Assembly (NCBI RefSeq): GCF_002953935.1
Contig: NZ_CP026514.1
Span: forward strand, 1,612,001 to 1,676,000
DNA: 64,000 nt
Direction: 5' to 3'
Source of the DNA: Arthrobacter sp. PGP41
GTDB lineage: Bacteria > Actinomycetota > Actinomycetes > Actinomycetales > Micrococcaceae
The notes beneath the pieces are model-generated. The model saw nothing but the letters and a program-made list of their open reading frames with translations. It was not told the DNA's origin and searched no databases. The translations under genes were made by a program, and so were the position numbers. Numbering within the stretch: the first letter of the stretch is position 1; each line of letters opens with the position of its first letter. This document shows positions 25,967 to 34,123 of the stretch, in pieces.

Positions 25967-27061
25967 TCAGGAGGCGCGGCTGACTGTCGCTTCAGCCAGC
26001 CTCCGCAAGGCGGTTTTCGGCAGTTCGTCCAGGGGAAGCGACTCAAGGGCATCGAACGCGGCCGCCCCGAATTCATGGATGAGGACTTCGCTGGCCGCCA
26101 GCGCACCGGAGTCCTCAATAATGCGCCGAAGTTCAAGGATGTCCTCTTCGGAGAGGTCCGGGCTGCCAAGCCTGGCGTCGATGAACGCCGACTCGGCTGC
26201 CGATGCCTGGTCCAGGGCCAGGGCAACCAGCACGGTGCGCTTTCCTTCCCGCAAATCGTCCCCGGCAGGCTTGCCGGTTGTCAGCGGATCGCCGAAGACA
26301 CCCAGCACGTCGTCGCGGAGCTGGAACGCTTCGCCCAAGGGCAATGCAAAAGCGGAGTAGCCGCGGAGCAACTCATCCGAGGCTCCCGCCAATGCTCCAC
26401 CCAGGGCGAGGGGATGCTCGGTGGAGTATTTTGCAGACTTGAACCGGATGATTGACTGGGCGCGGGTCACGGCCCCCGCCCGGTCCCTTACCGGACCGGC
26501 GACTTCCTCCAGGATGTCCAGGTATTGGCCGGCCATCACCTCAGCCCGCATGAGGTTGAAAATCAGCCTGGCTTTGGTCCCGGCGGCCGCCCGCTCTCCA
26601 ATGTCGGTGAACGCCTCCTCGCTGAAGGAGAGGCACAGGTCACCTGTGAGGATGGCCGCCGCGTGTCCGAACCGTTCGCTGTCCAGTGCCCACCCCCGCG
26701 ACCCGTGCAGTTCGCTGAACCGGCGGTGGACGCTTGGGCCGCCCCGCCTGGTATCCGACCGGTCGATGATGTCGTCGTGGATCAGGGCCGCCGCCTGGAA
26801 CAATTCCAGTGCGGCGCCCGCGGTCACCACCTGTTGCGCGGCGGGCTGTCCGCCTGCGCCCCGCCAGCCCCAGTAGCACATCAGCGCCCGCAGGCGCTTG
26901 CCGCCCGTGACCAGGTTGGAGATGGAACCCATGAGGGGTTCGATGTCCGGAGAGATGCCGGACATAATGGCCTGCCGCGAGGTGAGGAACAGCGTCAGCT
27001 CGCCGGCAACCGCCGCAACGAAGTCGGCCTGTTCATTCCTCAGCTGTTCCGCTGCCGTCAC
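25967..27061 (-). CDS. polyprenyl diphosphate synthase (IdsA-like)
   Basis: Trans-isoprenyl diphosphate synthase of 364 residues, probably making geranylgeranyl diphosphate or a similar chain for carotenoids, quinones or polyprenol. The first Asp-rich motif LIHDDIIDRSDTRRG has DDIID at 96-100, the second is LRDDVLGVFGDPLTTGKPAGDD. GTG start overlaps the stop of the upstream lipoprotein (GTGA). In M. tuberculosis idsA2 is near this spot but separated from Rv2175c by the mannosyltransferase mptA, which is absent here. Chain length is not predictable from what is visible. Confidence 0.88.
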   Translation of the reverse strand: MTAAEQLRNEQADFVAAVAGELTLFLTSRQAIMSGISPDIEPLMGSISNLVTGGKRLRALMCYWGWRGAGGQPAAQQVVTAGAALELFQAAALIHDDIIDRSDTRRGGPSVHRRFSELHGSRGWALDSERFGHAAAILTGDLCLSFSEEAFTDIGERAAAGTKARLIFNLMRAEVMAGQYLDILEEVAGPVRDRAGAVTRAQSIIRFKSAKYSTEHPLALGGALAGASDELLRGYSAFALPLGEAFQLRDDVLGVFGDPLTTGKPAGDDLREGKRTVLVALALDQASAAESAFIDARLGSPDLSEEDILELRRIIEDSGALAASEVLIHEFGAAAFDALESLPLDELPKTALRRLAEATVSRAS

Positions 27062-27579
27062 TTGGCGGACTCAGCTGCCACGTTGGCGCCGATGGTGAAA
27101 GTGGCAACGCCCGAAGCTTCAACTACCGAGAGGTTGACGGTTTCGTTGTCCCCGCGGACAAAATCCTTGGACGCCACCGCTCCCACGGCTTCGCCCGGAA
27201 CTGCCTTGAAGCCTTGTCCTTCAAGGGCCTTGGTGTAAAAATCCACCACCGCGGCGGTGGGGGCGGCGATGCTTCCCACCAGGGCGGCAGTGGCGGGGGC
27301 TGTTTCCTTGTCGAAACTGCTCGATACCACCTTGGCTCCCGGCATAAGGGGAAGAAGCTGCTGCGGGAAGCCCTCCACCACCGCCCCAACGGTTGCCGAG
27401 GTATTGGGCGACGCGGAGGGGCTGGGGGAAGCTGTGATAGTTGATCCGGCAGCTGCCGGCGTGGATACGGAGGGGTCCGGGGCTGCTGACGGAGTCGGGC
27501 TGCAGGCTGAGAGCAGCAAGGCTGCGCCGGCAGCGAATACTGCCAACCCTGCTGGCTTAAGGTTTCCAAAGACCGTCAC
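27058..27579 (-). CDS. putative lipoprotein, unknown function
   Basis: A 173-residue exported lipoprotein. The signal peptide ends in a lipobox LLLSAC with lipidated Cys26, followed by a Ser/Pro/Thr-rich stretch (27-65) and a compact C-terminal domain (about 70-173) with no family I recognise. GTG 27579 has AGGAGGA 8 nt upstream; the longer open frame to 27726 would hide the signal peptide behind about 50 residues. Translation is coupled to idsA by a GTGA overlap. It is divergent from dinB. Confidence 0.78.
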   Translation of the reverse strand: MTVFGNLKPAGLAVFAAGAALLLSACSPTPSAAPDPSVSTPAAAGSTITASPSPSASPNTSATVGAVVEGFPQQLLPLMPGAKVVSSSFDKETAPATAALVGSIAAPTAAVVDFYTKALEGQGFKAVPGEAVGAVASKDFVRGDNETVNLSVVEASGVATFTIGANVAAESAK

Positions 27580-27641
27580 AGGGACATTCCTCCTGGTGTT
27601 GATGCCGGATTCAGCCTCCAGTTTAGTCAGTACAAAACGGA

Positions 27642-27647
27642 TAGGAT
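27642..27647 (+). promoter_or_regulatory. -10 element of a possibly leaderless dinB transcript
   Basis: TAGGAT lies 7 nt before GTG 27655, with no ribosome site in between. No LexA-type (CGAAC-N4-GTTYG) box is visible nearby. Confidence 0.5.
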
Positions 27648-27654
27648 TGCAGCC

Positions 27655-28881
27655 GTGGGGCCCGAAGGTACGAACCAGCAGCCCGGGGCGCGCCTTCCGG
27701 GACGCAGGCGCAAGTGCATCATGCACGTGGACATGGATGCCTTCTTTGTCTCGGTGGAGCTCCGGACCCGACCTGAACTCATGGGCCGGCCCGTCATCGT
27801 CGGGTTCCCCGCGGACCGCTCCGTGGTCCTCTCAGCCTCTTACGAAGCCAGGGCATTCGGGGTGAAGTCAGCCATGCCGATGGCCGTGGCCGCCCGGATG
27901 TGTCCCAATGCGGTCATCATCGAGCCGCGCCACAAGCTGTACTACGAAGTGTCCGCCCGGCTGATGGGCATCTTCGAGTCCATTACCGAGCTCGTTGAAC
28001 CCCTCAGCGTCGACGAGGCGTTCCTCGACGTCACCGGCGCCATCAGGCGCCTGGGTGCGCCGAGGGGAATTGGGGAAATGATCCGCCGGCAGGTTGCCTC
28101 CGAGCTGGGCATCACGGCGTCGGTGGGGATAGCGGAATCCAAATTCGTGGCGAAAATTGCCTCTACCCGCTGTAAACCGGACGGACTGCTCATGATCGCA
28201 CCCGACGAGACAGTGCCGTATCTTCATAGCCTGCCGGTCGGGGCCCTGTGGGGAGTAGGTGCCAAGACGGCGGAGGTGCTCGCAAGGATGGGCATCAGGA
28301 CCGTTGCGGACGTGGCCGCAACGCCGGTCTCTTCGTTGAAGAAGATGCTGGGCGCCACGGGGGAGCATGTCCACCAGCTTTCCTGGGGCATAGACCCCCG
28401 ACCCGTCGTCCCGGTACGGCTGGAGAAGAGCATCGGGGCGGAAGAAACGTTTGCCGTTGACACGGCCGACGACGCCTTGCTCCACCGGGAACTGCTGCGC
28501 CTCTCCCACCGGACGGCCGCGCGCCTGAGGAGTTCAGGCATGGTGGCCCGGACCATCGCCCTCAAGCTCCGGTTCGCGGACTTCTCCACCATCACGCGCA
28601 GCAAGACGGTGCAGACTCCCGTGGACAGCGCCCAGCTGATCTACGCAGTGGCCTTGCAGCTGCTCGAGTCGGTGGGGGACAGGGCAATGACCGTTCGGCT
28701 CGTGGGGGTGCGCGCCGAACAGCTCGAAGACGCCGCCCGGACCTCGCTTCAGCTCAGCATCGACCGGCGGGACGACAACTGGCGGGCAGCTGAGCAGGCG
28801 CTCGATGAAGTGGCGCGCAAATTCGGCAGCAAGTCTGTCCTTCCCGCCCGCCTGATGGAGCCCGGAAACACCCCGGAATAG
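27655..28881 (+). CDS. dinB: DNA polymerase IV (Y-family)
   Basis: Translesion polymerase. The catalytic palm begins IMHVDMDAFFVSVEL (first metal Asp) and SVDEAFLDVTGA (second acidic pair); SVGIAESKFVAKIASTRCKPDG and the helix-hairpin-helix GVGAKTAEVLARMGI follow, then the little finger. GTG 27655 gives 408 residues; an internal ATG at 27721 starts exactly at the palm, but the -10 spacing favours the GTG. No SOS box was seen, so damage induction is not supported by the sequence. Confidence 0.92.
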   Translation: MGPEGTNQQPGARLPGRRRKCIMHVDMDAFFVSVELRTRPELMGRPVIVGFPADRSVVLSASYEARAFGVKSAMPMAVAARMCPNAVIIEPRHKLYYEVSARLMGIFESITELVEPLSVDEAFLDVTGAIRRLGAPRGIGEMIRRQVASELGITASVGIAESKFVAKIASTRCKPDGLLMIAPDETVPYLHSLPVGALWGVGAKTAEVLARMGIRTVADVAATPVSSLKKMLGATGEHVHQLSWGIDPRPVVPVRLEKSIGAEETFAVDTADDALLHRELLRLSHRTAARLRSSGMVARTIALKLRFADFSTITRSKTVQTPVDSAQLIYAVALQLLESVGDRAMTVRLVGVRAEQLEDAARTSLQLSIDRRDDNWRAAEQALDEVARKFGSKSVLPARLMEPGNTPE

Positions 28882-29156
28882 CGGCTGGCTGAAGCCTTGG
28901 CAGGGCCGCCGCCAAACTCTTTTCCGTCTTTCAGATCAGCCCTCAACAAACTATCCTTAGATATACATAGTTTTCGAGTGACTGGACTTACTGCCGGACC
29001 CTCTTGGACATGCTCCCGCTCCTGCGAAGGCATGCCGGGTTCCCGATTTCCGCTTTTTGCCGGCGGAGCGGGAACCTCTTAGGCATAACAGCCGTTAAGG
29101 GTGCAGAAGTAGTGGCTGGGATCAGCCCGGACGTTGGCCTACAAAAGGAGGTCGTG

Positions 29157-29534
29157 ATGCCGCTGTCGGAGCACGAACAGAAGCTGCTTGAGCAGCTGGA
29201 GAAGCAGCTTCACGAGGACGACCCGAAGTTCGCGAATTCCATGGGTTCAGACCCCGGGCGTTCATGGTCCACGAGGCACGTGGTGATTGGCGTCCTCTGC
29301 GCCCTGGCTGGCGTTTTCCTGCTACTCGTGGGTGTCACTCTCCAAAACATCTTCGTTGGAGTCCTGGGCTTTGTGGTGATGGGCGGCGGTGTCTATTTCG
29401 CCACCATGCGGAGCAGTTCGGCCGCATCAAAGCCGGGATCCAAGGCCGGCGGCCGAAAGCCGGGGAAGTCCAGGAGTTCCTTTATGAGCAGCCTCGAGGA
29501 ACGGTGGGATGAAAGGCGCAGGGGGGAACCCTAA
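29157..29534 (+). CDS. DUF3040 two-pass membrane protein
   Basis: A 125-residue protein opening with MPLSEHEQKLLEQLEKQLHEDDPKF, the DUF3040 signature, then two membrane segments (about 40-62 and 64-84) and a basic, Ser/Lys/Gly-rich cytoplasmic tail. It matches Rv2169c, which also lies just upstream of mraZ. AGGAGG at 29146-29151 is 5 nt before the ATG. Function unknown; proximity to the dcw cluster suggests an envelope role. The preceding 275 bp hold an AT-richer stretch with TATACAT-like promoter sequence and no gene. Confidence 0.85.
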   Translation: MPLSEHEQKLLEQLEKQLHEDDPKFANSMGSDPGRSWSTRHVVIGVLCALAGVFLLLVGVTLQNIFVGVLGFVVMGGGVYFATMRSSSAASKPGSKAGGRKPGKSRSSFMSSLEERWDERRRGEP

Positions 29535-29593
29535 ACGCCCTCCCGCCGAACTACTCCCGGCACCTCCACTTTGCTCCCCATTGAGGGGGCATC

Positions 29594-29624
29594 CGAAAAG
29601 ACCCGCACTTTGCGGGTCTTTTCG
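29594..29624 (+). terminator. rho-independent terminator after the DUF3040 gene
   Basis: CGAAAAGACCCGCA (29594-29607) and its exact complement (29611-29624) form a 14-bp stem with a CTT loop; T-rich sequence is at the 3' end. It separates the DUF3040 transcript from mraZ. Confidence 0.9.
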
Positions 29625-29735
29625 CATTTAAATGGGGCCGAATTGAAAAACGCCGTGGTTGCGCCGCATGCCGCGCCACCGCCGGCAGTTCACCAGCGGT
29701 TCATGCCGGGGCCAGGCATCCCGGGTGGAAAAGTC

Positions 29736-29751
29736 CTCCACTTTCCACCAC
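29736..29751 (-). promoter_or_regulatory. inverted partial copy of the MraZ operator
   Basis: The 16 bp CTCCACTTTCCACCAC is the exact reverse complement of 29825-29840. On the minus strand it gives two GTGG repeats with the same 10-bp period, about 90 bp upstream of the main operator. The rest of 29625-29820 shows no gene. Confidence 0.5.
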
Positions 29752-29824
29752 CGGCTGGAATCCCTGCAATTCCGGTGTTCCTTTCCCATAAATAACCTGC
29801 AGTAGGGCCGCGTTCGCGTTGACT

Positions 29825-29848
29825 GTGGTGGAAAGTGGAGTAATGTGG
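29825..29848 (+). promoter_or_regulatory. MraZ-type operator of three 10-bp-spaced repeats
   Basis: GTGG occurs at 29825, 29835 and 29845 (GTGGTGGAAA, GTGGAGTAAT, GTGGAGGACA). E. coli MraZ binds TGGG-type direct repeats with 10-bp spacing before mraZ, so this is the expected form of an autoregulatory site for the dcw operon. Confidence 0.65.
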
Positions 29849-29915
29849 AGGACATAAGAGGGTGGTTGCAACATAGGGGATGTGCAGTTCCTGACAGCGG
29901 ACAGGCGGTGGGCCA

Positions 29916-30344
29916 GTGTTTCTGGGCACTCACTCGCCGCGTCTGGATGAAAAGGGACGGATTATCCTCCCCGCAAAGTTCCGGGAGGAACTTGCCAGCG
30001 GGCTGGTGCTCACGAGGGGCCAGGAACGTTGCATCTACGTCTTCAGCGAGAAGGAATTTGCGCGGGTCCACGAGCAAATGCGGGAGGCGCCAATCTCCTC
30101 GAAGCAGGCACGTGACTATATCCGCGTCTTTCTCTCTGGAGCCTCTGACGAGGTACCTGACAAGCAGGGGCGCGTTACCATTCCACCCGCGCTCCGGGAA
30201 TACGCAGGCCTCGGCCGGGAACTCGCCGTGATAGGCGCCGGATCCCGGGCCGAGATCTGGGATGCCCAGGCTTGGAATGAGTACCTCGCGGAGAAGGAAA
30301 CAGCCTTCTCCGAAACTGATGACCCCATTCCGGGCATTCTCTGA
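29916..30344 (+). CDS. mraZ: transcriptional regulator MraZ
   Basis: DNA-binding ring protein and autorepressor at the head of the dcw cluster. The 142-residue sequence has two AbrB-like halves: [16 protein letters not shown] (about 11-26) and [18 protein letters not shown] (about 80-97). It starts with GTG in the standard form [15 protein letters not shown] three-repeat operator lies about 70 bp upstream. The 165 bp between it and rsmH contain a hairpin (CCTGGCTC/GAGCCAGG, 30406-30430) but no gene. Confidence 0.95.
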
Positions 30345-30509
30345 CCGGAACAGGACTGCAGGCAGCTTCTTGGATGAGATCTCCAGCCGCCCATCGGCCG
30401 GCCATCCTGGCTCACTTCCCCGGAGCCAGGCTGGCGGACGATAGGCGCGGATGGGGATCTGGTCCCAGAAGCACCACAAGGTGACACCGACGGCGAGAAA
30501 GGACGAGGC

Positions 30510-31502
30510 ATGAACGAACACCCCAAGCCAACGTCCGAACGCCATGTGCCGGTCCTGCGGGACCGGTGCATCAATTTGTTGGCACCTGGATTCGAGGCGG
30601 CCAGGCTCCGCGGCGAAACACCGGTGGCCGTGGACGCGACCCTGGGCATGGGCGGCCACTCCGAGGCCATGCTGCAGCGCTTTCCGGACCTGCACCTCAT
30701 CGGCATAGACCGGGACGAGGAAGCGCTCGCCCTCGCCGGCGAGAGGCTGGCCCCCTTCGCCGCGCGCACGGACCTGGTGCACGCCGTATACGACGAGATA
30801 GCGGAGGTCCTGGCGGACCTGGGCGTTCCCGAGGTGCACGGAATTTTGATGGATCTTGGGGTCTCATCCCTCCAATTGGATGAACGCGAACGCGGTTTCG
30901 CCTACTCCTTCGACGCCCCGCTGGACATGCGGATGGACACCAGCCGTGGCCAGACCGCGGCAGACGTGGTGAACAACTACAGCGAAGAGGAACTCGTCAG
31001 GATCATCCGGAAGTGGGGCGAGGAGAAGTTCGCCGGCCGGATCGCCAACAGGATTGTCACCTCCCGTGCCACCAGGCCCTTCACCACCACCGGTGAACTC
31101 GTGGAGCAGATCCGGGCAGTAGTTCCGGCAGCGGCGGCCAAGTCCGGCGGGCACCCCGCCAAGCGCACTTTCCAGGCGCTGCGGATCGAAGTCAACGAAG
31201 AACTCGATGTCCTTGAACGCGCCGTGCCTGCCGCCGTCGAGGCCCTGGCACTGGGCGGACGGATCGTGGTCATGTCCTACCACTCCCTCGAGGACAAGAT
31301 CGTCAAGAGCGTCCTGCAGGCACGTTCCAAATCCTCGGCTCCGCTCGGGTTCCCGGTGGAGCTGGAAGAGCACAAGGCCGAACTTAAGACACTGACCAAA
31401 GGCACCGAAGTGCCCACCGCCGTCGAGATCGCCGAAAACCCGCGCGCTGCATCAGCAAGGCTGCGCGCGGCGGAACGAATCAGAGCCAGGAGAGCTGCAT
31501 GA
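30510..31502 (+). CDS. rsmH: 16S rRNA (cytosine1402-N4)-methyltransferase
   Basis: SAM-dependent methylation of C1402 in 16S r[16 protein letters not shown] is the N-terminal signature, [14 protein letters not shown] the SAM-binding motif, [19 protein letters not shown] and [19 protein letters not shown] the conserved blocks, over 330 residues. Overlaps the ftsL-like gene by ATGA. AGAAAGGA precedes the ATG. Confidence 0.95.
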   Translation: MNEHPKPTSERHVPVLRDRCINLLAPGFEAARLRGETPVAVDATLGMGGHSEAMLQRFPDLHLIGIDRDEEALALAGERLAPFAARTDLVHAVYDEIAEVLADLGVPEVHGILMDLGVSSLQLDERERGFAYSFDAPLDMRMDTSRGQTAADVVNNYSEEELVRIIRKWGEEKFAGRIANRIVTSRATRPFTTTGELVEQIRAVVPAAAAKSGGHPAKRTFQALRIEVNEELDVLERAVPAAVEALALGGRIVVMSYHSLEDKIVKSVLQARSKSSAPLGFPVELEEHKAELKTLTKGTEVPTAVEIAENPRAASARLRAAERIRARRAA

Positions 31503-32212
31503 GCACCGCCGCCGCCAAGAACTTTCCCGCCGCGTCCGGCACTTGGGCGGCCGGCAGGATCCTTCCGGCACAGACCTCCGGGGATGGCCGGAAGGGCCGG
31601 ACTCCGCTGTCAGTGGTGCGTACCGTACCCCGCAAGCGCCGCGCCCCCTTCGTGGTGCTGTGCTTCGCCTTGCTTGCCGTGGCGCTGGTGGCCGTGCTGG
31701 TGTTGAACATCTCCGTGTCCACCGCGCAATACCAGCTGGTAGAGCTGCGGGCCCGGCAGAGCACGCTGACCAAGCAGAACCAGGACCTCACCCAGCAGGT
31801 GCAGAACTTCGAAGCTCCCCAGAACCTGGCGGCTAAAGCTTCTGAGCTCGGCATGGTGGCCTCCACGGTCAAGGGCCAGATCGACCTGTCCACCCTGTCC
31901 GTTACAGGCAAGGCAACACCGGCAGTTAAGGGCAGCTCCGGAGGGGCCGTTATTCCTGCACCAGCCGTGGCCGGGCAGCTGATCGTGGTACCGCCGGCAA
32001 CCAAGGGCGAACCGCTGGCGAACCGTAAACCGGCAGCCCCGGCAGCCCAAGGTTCTTCAGCAGCAGATGCTGCGGGATCCAACGCAGCGACCCCCGCTGC
32101 GGCCACGCCGGCTGGTCCACCTGCCGGGGTTCCCGCACCGGCGGCTGCTGCAGCGGTGGAGCTCCACGGCGGATCCGTCCCCGCACCCGAGCAGAAGGTG
32201 CCCGGGCAGTAA
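31499..32212 (+). CDS. FtsL-like divisome membrane protein
   Basis: Bitopic protein expected to work with FtsQ/FtsB-like partners in activating FtsWI. Of 237 residues, the basic cytoplasmic N terminus (1-49) precedes one membrane segment (50-70), a coiled coil (74-104, [17 protein letters not shown]) and a conserved block [15 protein letters not shown]. From about 136 an Ala/Pro/Gly-rich external tail of 100 residues ends the protein; E. coli FtsL has nothing like it, while Rv2164c at this locus is also long. Placed between rsmH and ftsI as FtsL normally is. Confidence 0.82.
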   Translation: MSTAAAKNFPAASGTWAAGRILPAQTSGDGRKGRTPLSVVRTVPRKRRAPFVVLCFALLAVALVAVLVLNISVSTAQYQLVELRARQSTLTKQNQDLTQQVQNFEAPQNLAAKASELGMVASTVKGQIDLSTLSVTGKATPAVKGSSGGAVIPAPAVAGQLIVVPPATKGEPLANRKPAAPAAQGSSAADAAGSNAATPAAATPAGPPAGVPAPAAAAAVELHGGSVPAPEQKVPGQ

Positions 32213-32260
32213 TACGGCAGGTCTGACAGGCAGCAGGGTCGAGCAGCAAGGAATTTCACG

Positions 32261-34057
32261 GTGGCGCAGAGGTCCGGCAAGGCAGTCAATGGCAAGGTGC
32301 CCAACGCCACCAAGCGCCTGCGCCTGGGGCTGGGCATCATGCTGACACTCCTGTTGGTGGTGGGCGGCAAACTCTTCCTCGTCCAGGGACTCGATGTAGG
32401 GGGCATGGCGGAGGCCGCCCTCAACAGCCGGATGAAGCAGACCGTGCTCCCGGCAGAACGGGGCAGCATCCTGGACTCCCGGGGCACGGTGCTGGCCAAC
32501 AGCGTGATCCGCTACAACGTGGTGGTGGACCAGAGGGTCAACACTAAAACCGAGACTTTCAAGCGCCTGGACGACGCCAAGGAGAAGCTGGTTGACGTCA
32601 GCCGGGAACAGGGGCTGACGGAACTGGCGGCCGCCCTTGGCATGGAGAAGGACGCCATCCGCGAGGCCGTCACCGGGCAGCAGCCGTATTACATCGTGGC
32701 CAAGGACGTAAAGCCTGACGTCGAGGACCGCATCTCGCAGCTCCAGATCCCCGGCATCGTGACCGAAGGCGTCAGCAAGCGCGTCTATCCCAACGGCTCG
32801 GTTGCCGGCGGGATCATCGGCTTCCTGCAGGACGGTGCCAGCGGCCAGGCCGGCATCGAACAGACCCAGGACGAAATCCTGAAGGGCTCGGACGGCAAAC
32901 GGCTCTTCGAGATCGGTGCGGACGGCCTGCGCATCCCCGTGGGGGTTGACGAACTGACGCCCCCGCAGGACGGAAAAGACGTCAAGCTCACCCTCAACTC
33001 GGACCTCCAGTACTTCGCCCAGCAGGCGATCCAGAGCCAGTCGGACAAACTGGGCGCGGAGTGGGGCGTCATCATCGTGATGGACGTCAAGACAGGCAAC
33101 CTCGTTGCCATGGCAGACACCAATTCGCCGGACCCGAATGACCCTGGCCGGGTGGCGGCCAGGGACCGCGGCGTACGTGCCGTCACGGCCGCCTACGAGC
33201 CCGGTTCGGTGGAGAAGATGATGACGGCGGCGGCACTCATCGAAGAAGGCAAAGCCAAGCCGCTCGACACGTTCACCCTCGGACCCACTTACACCGTGGA
33301 CGGGCAGACCTTCAGCGACTCCTTTGCCCATGGAACCGAGGAACGGACCCTGGCCGGCATCCTGGGCTATTCGATGAACACCGGCACCGTCATGGCCGGA
33401 CAGCGCCTGAGCAAGGAACAGCGCTACGACTGGCTGAAGAGGTTCGGAGTTGGCGAAGCCCCGGATATCGGCCTGCCGGCCACCGCCTCCGGCATCCTGA
33501 CACCCTGGGAACAGTGGGACGGCCGGCAGGAATATACGGTCCTGTTCGGGCAGGGTGTTTCCCAGTCCACGCTGCAGACAGTCCGCGCGTTCCAGTCCAT
33601 CGCGAACGATGGCGTGATGCTCCAGCCCCGCCTGATCGACTCCTATGTCTCCGCTGACGGAACAGAGGAAAAGGTTCCGGCCGCGGAACCCCGGCGGATC
33701 GTCTCCGAGGACACGGCGCGGCAGGTCCAGGACATCCTCGAAAGCGCAGTCACCGAGGGCCAGATCAAGGACGCGGCCATCGACGGATACCGGGTGGGAG
33801 CCAAGACAGGCACCTCCGAATCTCCCTGCGACGACGGCAAGTCCGGGTTCTGCGGCTACACGGCCTCAATGGTGGGCATGGCACCCATGGATGATCCGCG
33901 GTTTATTGTGGAGGTGGTACTCCAGCGGCCCAAGGGCAGCATCTACGGGATTACCAACGGGCCGGTCTTCCGGTCGGTCATGAGCCAGGCATTGCGGACC
34001 TACAACGTCCAGCCATCCACGGGCGAACCGGCCAGACTGCCCCAGTTCGCCAAGTAA
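32261..34057 (+). CDS. ftsI: peptidoglycan D,D-transpeptidase FtsI (class B PBP)
   Basis: Septal cross-linking enzyme. Of 598 residues, a membrane anchor (about 24-42) precedes the pedestal (PAERGSILDSRGTVLA) and transpeptidase domain with the catalytic SVEK (Ser316-Lys319), SMN (371-373) and KTG (515-517). No PASTA repeats follow. GTG start. It pairs with FtsW encoded downstream. Confidence 0.94.
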   Translation: MAQRSGKAVNGKVPNATKRLRLGLGIMLTLLLVVGGKLFLVQGLDVGGMAEAALNSRMKQTVLPAERGSILDSRGTVLANSVIRYNVVVDQRVNTKTETFKRLDDAKEKLVDVSREQGLTELAAALGMEKDAIREAVTGQQPYYIVAKDVKPDVEDRISQLQIPGIVTEGVSKRVYPNGSVAGGIIGFLQDGASGQAGIEQTQDEILKGSDGKRLFEIGADGLRIPVGVDELTPPQDGKDVKLTLNSDLQYFAQQAIQSQSDKLGAEWGVIIVMDVKTGNLVAMADTNSPDPNDPGRVAARDRGVRAVTAAYEPGSVEKMMTAAALIEEGKAKPLDTFTLGPTYTVDGQTFSDSFAHGTEERTLAGILGYSMNTGTVMAGQRLSKEQRYDWLKRFGVGEAPDIGLPATASGILTPWEQWDGRQEYTVLFGQGVSQSTLQTVRAFQSIANDGVMLQPRLIDSYVSADGTEEKVPAAEPRRIVSEDTARQVQDILESAVTEGQIKDAAIDGYRVGAKTGTSESPCDDGKSGFCGYTASMVGMAPMDDPRFIVEVVLQRPKGSIYGITNGPVFRSVMSQALRTYNVQPSTGEPARLPQFAK

Positions 34058-34123
34058 CACCCCGGCAGCGCTGCTACGGTTCATCCATGCCGGGCACGGT
34101 CCACTAGCACCATCGGAGATCCC

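Noticed and set aside
27580..27654. LexA box before dinB
   Set aside because: No CGAAC-N4-GTTYG-like sequence.
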